From positions 1 to 9,417 of the forward strand of contig JALSTF010000190.1 in the NCBI GenBank assembly GCA_026983895.1: a stretch of 9,417 nt of DNA. The letters are read 5' to 3'. How positions within the stretch are numbered: the stretch's first letter is position 1; the number at the start of each line of letters is the position of its first letter. The DNA is from Sulfurovum sp. (GTDB lineage Bacteria; Campylobacterota; Campylobacteria; Campylobacterales; Sulfurovaceae). Under the pieces are notes generated by a model. That model saw only the letters and a program-made list of their open reading frames with translations. It was not told the DNA's origin and did no database searches. The position numbers were made by a program, and so were the translations under genes. This document shows positions 6,449 to 9,417 of this stretch, in pieces.

Positions 6449-9277
6449 TTACCGGGTACCCAGCTCTTTTGCCAAATATTCTCCCGTATAGGAACCTGTT
6501 TCCCTATATGTTTCAGCCAAATCCTCCGGTGATCCCGTAGCAATGATCAACCCGCCTTTGCTTCCGCCTTCAGGACCCATATCGATGATGTAGTCGGCAT
6601 TCTTGACCATATCGAGGTTATGTTCGATCACCACAACGGAATTCCCCAGTTCTACCAGATGGTGCAGTACACCCGTCAGCCTGTCCACATCGGCAAAGTG
6701 CAATCCCGTTGTCGGTTCATCGAGGATATACAGGGTCTTGCCTGTATCTTTACGGCTGAGTTCCTTGCTCAGTTTGATACGCTGTGCCTCCCCGCCGGAG
6801 AGTGTCGTGGCATTCTGCCCGAGCGTGATATAGTCCAGTCCTACTGCGGTCAGTGTTTTAAGTTTTGAAGCGATAGAGGGAATGGCTTTGAAGAACTCCA
6901 GGGCCTCTCCCACGCTCATGGCCAGTACATCAGCAATGGATTTGCCTTTGTAGAGTACTTCAAGCGTCTGGGCATTGTAGCGTGTACCGTTGCAGGCATC
7001 ACAACTGACCAGTACATCAGGAAGGAAGTGCATCTCTATCTTGATCTGTCCGTCACCCTGGCATTTCTCGCAGCGTCCGCCCTTCACATTGAACGAGAAA
7101 CGGCCTATCTTGTAGCCTCGAAGCTCTGCTTCTTTCGTCTGCGCGAAAAGTTTGCGTATCTCATCCATGATCCCCGTATAGGTCGCCGGGTTTGAGCGCG
7201 GTGTCCGTCCGATAGGGCTCTGGTCAAGGTAGATCACCTTGTCGAGTGCCTCAAGTCCCGTAATTTCCACACCGTCGACCTTGTTCACCTTCTTGGCTCG
7301 GTTGAGCAGTTCACGTGCCACAGGCAGCAGGGTCTGAAGGATCAGGGAACTCTTCCCGCTCCCGCTTACTCCCGTGATGCAAACAAAGTTATGCAGCGGG
7401 ATCTTCGCATTTAAATTTTCAATGTTGTTGATGGTCACATTTTTGATCTCTATCCATTTCTTCTGCGGATTATCGTGGGAATAGGCGATCTCTTTTTTGC
7501 CAAAGAGGTAGTCCGCCGTCAGTGTCTTGGCTTTTGGCAGTTTCTTCGCATCGCCGGAGAAGACGATCTTCCCGCCGTATTCCCCCGCTCCCGGGCCGAT
7601 ATCGACGATGTAGTCCGCAGCCAGAATGGTCTCTTTGTCATGTTCAACCACAATGACAGAGTTGCCTTTTTCCTTGAGAGAGTTGAGTGTCCGAATAAGC
7701 TTCATCGTATCGCGTTCATGCAGACCGATACTCGGTTCGTCAAGTACATACATCACCCCTGTCAGCCCCGAACCGATCTGCGAAGCGATGCGGATACGCT
7801 GTGCCTCACCACCGGAGATACTTCGTGCATCACGGCTGAGAGTAATATATCCCAGGCCGACATCGTACAGGAAATAAAGCCTCTCATACAGCTCTTTGAG
7901 GATCGACTCTGCGATCATCTTCTGCTGTTCGCTCAAATGGGAAAAATTCTTTTCATTTGCAAAATAGGCATAGGAATCCTCTATGGGCATATCGATAATA
8001 TCGGCGATATTCTTGCCCTCGATCTTGACCGCAAGAGACCTTGGACGCAGCCGGTGTCCATTGCATTTATCGCAGACTTTCTCCGTCATATACTCGGAGA
8101 GGTCCTTCTCGTCCTTGAACATGTCGTGTGCAAATTTCACCACACCCGGCCATTCACGTTTGAGCTTGTGCCGTTTCCAGGTAAAGTCCACCACGCCGCC
8201 GTTGCCGTAAAGGATGGCCTTTTGTTCATGGGTCTCGAGTTCACCGTAGGGCTTTTTGATGTCAATGCCGTTCTGTTCGCAGAAGGCATTGAGGAACTTG
8301 GTGTAGTAGCTTTTGTTGAAACCGTACATGATCTTCACTGCACCCTTGTCGATGGAGAGTTCCGGGTCGATCACCTTCTTCAGATCGATCGCATAACGTA
8401 TCCCCAGTCCGTCACAGGCAGGACAGGCGCCCTTGGGAGAGTTGAAGGAGAAACTGACAGGTTCCAGCGGCTCGAAAGAGAGTTTGCAGTCAAAGCAGGC
8501 CAGATGCTCGGAGTAGTGGATATGCTGTCTGTCGAGTCCGAGCTCTTCCCAGTTAAGCACCTCTATCTCCATCTCTCCGTAACTCTCTTTGAGCGCTTTC
8601 TCCACATCCTGACCTATACGGTCGCGGTTCTCCTCTTTGATGACCACGCGGTCAATGACCACTTTAATCGTATGCATCTTTGTTTTGGAGAGTTCGATCT
8701 CGTCATCAAGGCGTACCATCACCCCGTCGATCATCGCACGGATATAGCCCTTGTGGCGAAGGGACTCCAGCATATCAGCGAACGTTCCTTTCTTCTCCTT
8801 GACCAGCGGTGCCATGATGACCAGTTTGGCCCCTTCGGGCAGTTTGAGCACCTCTTCGATGATGTCCGCGGCGGACATCGAAGAGATAGGCTTGCCGCAC
8901 TGGTGGCAGTACTGCTTGCCCACACGGGCAAAGAGCAGACGCAGGTAATCGTAGATCTCGGTGATGGTCCCCACGGTAGAACGCGGGTTCTTGGAAGTCG
9001 TTTTCTGGTCGATGGCGATGGCCGGTGTCAGACCGTCTATCTTGTCCACATCGGGTTTTCCCACACGGCCGAGGAACTGGCGAGCGTAGGAGGAAAGCGA
9101 TTCAATATAGCGTCGCTGCCCTTCGGCATACAGTGTAGAAAAAGCCAGTGTCGATTTTCCCGAACCGGAGATCCCGGTAATGACCACCAACTTGTTCTTG
9201 GGAATAGAAATATCAATATTTTTAAGGTTGTTCTCTTTTGCACCGTAGACGTGTATCATGTCCTGCTTCTTGCTCAA
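6449..9277 (-). CDS. uvrA: UvrA, excinuclease ABC subunit A
   Basis: Damage-sensing ATPase of nucleotide excision repair. A UvrA dimer scans DNA with UvrB and loads UvrB at lesions. The 942 residues match the usual length of about 940. ATP site I has Walker A GISGSGKS (35-42), Q91, signature SGGEAQR (488-494), Walker B with DEP (513-515) and H546. Site II has GVSGSGKS (636-643), signature SGGEAQR (827-833), DEP (853-855) and H886. Zinc-binding cysteine pairs are C124/C127 with C402/C405, C261/C264 with C285/C288, and C736/C739 with C759/C762, so all three zinc modules look complete. The preferred start is TTG 9277 with AAGGA 6 nt upstream. The in-frame ATG at 9259 would remove six residues and has AGGA only 1 nt away. 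No LexA-type CTGT-N8-ACAG box is seen at the promoter, so SOS control is not indicated. Confidence 0.98.
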   Translation of the reverse strand: MSKKQDMIHVYGAKENNLKNIDISIPKNKLVVITGISGSGKSTLAFSTLYAEGQRRYIESLSSYARQFLGRVGKPDVDKIDGLTPAIAIDQKTTSKNPRSTVGTITEIYDYLRLLFARVGKQYCHQCGKPISSMSAADIIEEVLKLPEGAKLVIMAPLVKEKKGTFADMLESLRHKGYIRAMIDGVMVRLDDEIELSKTKMHTIKVVIDRVVIKEENRDRIGQDVEKALKESYGEMEIEVLNWEELGLDRQHIHYSEHLACFDCKLSFEPLEPVSFSFNSPKGACPACDGLGIRYAIDLKKVIDPELSIDKGAVKIMYGFNKSYYTKFLNAFCEQNGIDIKKPYGELETHEQKAILYGNGGVVDFTWKRHKLKREWPGVVKFAHDMFKDEKDLSEYMTEKVCDKCNGHRLRPRSLAVKIEGKNIADIIDMPIEDSYAYFANEKNFSHLSEQQKMIAESILKELYERLYFLYDVGLGYITLSRDARSISGGEAQRIRIASQIGSGLTGVMYVLDEPSIGLHERDTMKLIRTLNSLKEKGNSVIVVEHDKETILAADYIVDIGPGAGEYGGKIVFSGDAKKLPKAKTLTADYLFGKKEIAYSHDNPQKKWIEIKNVTINNIENLNAKIPLHNFVCITGVSGSGKSSLILQTLLPVARELLNRAKKVNKVDGVEITGLEALDKVIYLDQSPIGRTPRSNPATYTGIMDEIRKLFAQTKEAELRGYKIGRFSFNVKGGRCEKCQGDGQIKIEMHFLPDVLVSCDACNGTRYNAQTLEVLYKGKSIADVLAMSVGEALEFFKAIPSIASKLKTLTAVGLDYITLGQNATTLSGGEAQRIKLSKELSRKDTGKTLYILDEPTTGLHFADVDRLTGVLHHLVELGNSVVVIEHNLDMVKNADYIIDMGPEGGSKGGLIIATGSPEDLAETYRETGSYTGEYLAKELGTR

Positions 9278-9306
9278 ACTTTTTCCTTGCCTGTAGAAAT
9301 TCCGCG

Positions 9307-9335
9307 ATTATACCATATATATCTCCTTCTGCTAT
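9307..9335 (-). promoter_or_regulatory. Predicted uvrA promoter with extended -10
   Basis: Minus strand TGG followed by TATAAT (9315-9307) is an extended -10 element with a perfect -10 hexamer. Transcription would begin near 9300, giving a leader of about 23 nt. The -35 position at 17 bp (9330-9335) reads TTATAG and overlaps the -10 box of the divergent promoter. Confidence 0.7.
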
Positions 9336-9338
9336 AAT
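9310..9338 (+). promoter_or_regulatory. Predicted promoter of the Tat-signal gene with extended -10
   Basis: TGC followed by TATAAT (9330-9338) is an extended -10 element with a perfect hexamer. The expected start near 9345 leaves a leader of about 23 nt before ATG 9368. The -35 position at 17 bp (9310-9315) is a poor match and overlaps the uvrA -10 region. Confidence 0.7.
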
Positions 9339-9367
9339 GTCACCGACAAATATATGCAAGGATTCCC

Positions 9368-9417
9368 ATGAAACGAAGAGATTTTCTCGCCTCTACGGCC
9401 ATTGGTGCAACGGCTCT
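9368..9417 (+). CDS. N-terminus of a Tat-exported protein, truncated by the window edge
   Basis: Only 16 complete codons are visible: MKRRDFLASTAIGATA, continuing with a CT-starting codon that is probably Leu. The KRRDFL core is a good twin-arginine motif (consensus S/T-R-R-x-F-L-K) followed by the start of a mildly hydrophobic stretch. This predicts a folded, often cofactor-containing protein exported by the Tat system to the periplasm. AAGGA (9358-9362) stands 5 nt before the ATG, and the promoter described at 9330-9338 lies upstream. The mature protein is outside the window, so its function cannot be named; molybdopterin, iron-sulfur or Sox-type periplasmic proteins are common bearers of such signals. 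Confidence 0.8.
   Translation, partial: MKRRDFLASTAIGATA

Noticed and set aside
6452..6460. GGGTACCC palindrome at the uvrA 3' end as a terminator stem
   Set aside because: It has no loop or T-run and lies inside coding sequence, so it is probably chance.
9307..9328. AAGGAG followed 7 nt later by ATG GTA TAA on the minus strand, a possible two-codon leader peptide before uvrA
   Set aside because: It overlaps and precedes the predicted uvrA -10 box, so it would not be in the transcript. ATG-GTA-TAA arises from the TGG-TATAAT promoter sequence itself.
7475..9337. 620-codon open frame on the plus strand opposite uvrA
   Set aside because: It is in exact antisense codon register with a clear uvrA gene, shows no protein-family motifs, and is explained by codon avoidance in uvrA.
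9278..9367. LexA/SOS box upstream of uvrA
   Set aside because: CTGT occurs near 9291, but ACAG is not found at the required spacing on either strand.

Overview
The window reads as a chromosomal segment of a Campylobacterota (epsilonproteobacterial) genome, most like the Sulfurovum/Sulfurimonas group. This is an inference from three things: a fused ResB-CcsA (CcsBA) System II cytochrome c synthase, the moderate GC content, and the protein style of PolA and UvrA. No database was consulted. No mobile element, CRISPR array, rRNA or tRNA is visible, and no convincing undescribed multi-gene system was found. The interest lies in the intergenic control regions and two small uncharacterised proteins.

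Layout. Positions 1-2593 (minus) hold the first 864 codons of ccsBA, which runs off the left edge before its tryptophan-rich WWD heme motif. Positions 2594-2744 are its control region, with a perfect TATAAT and a leader hairpin. Positions 2745-3110 (minus) encode a small cytoplasmic tetratricopeptide repeat protein with its own promoter. Positions 3212-5908 (minus) are polA, full-length DNA polymerase I with all three catalytic modules apparently intact; an intrinsic terminator overlaps its stop codon. Positions 5909-6032 form a divergent, palindrome-rich promoter region. Positions 6033-6428 (plus) encode an unrecognised protein with two membrane segments. It ends 20 bp from the convergent uvrA gene at 6449-9277 (minus), the complete damage-recognition ATPase of nucleotide excision repair. 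Positions 9278-9367 contain two divergent promoters that physically overlap. At 9368 a plus-strand gene begins with a twin-arginine (Tat) signal peptide and leaves the window after 16 codons.

How the genes relate. PolA and UvrA act in the same repair pathway: UvrA finds lesions and PolA fills the gap after UvrBC incision and UvrD displacement. They are nevertheless transcribed from separate promoters with an unrelated membrane protein between them. Both appear to start with TTG. CcsBA belongs to respiration: heme export and attachment to periplasmic c-type cytochromes. The three left-hand genes share a strand, but each shows its own promoter signal and polA has a terminator, so I read them as mostly separate units rather than one operon.
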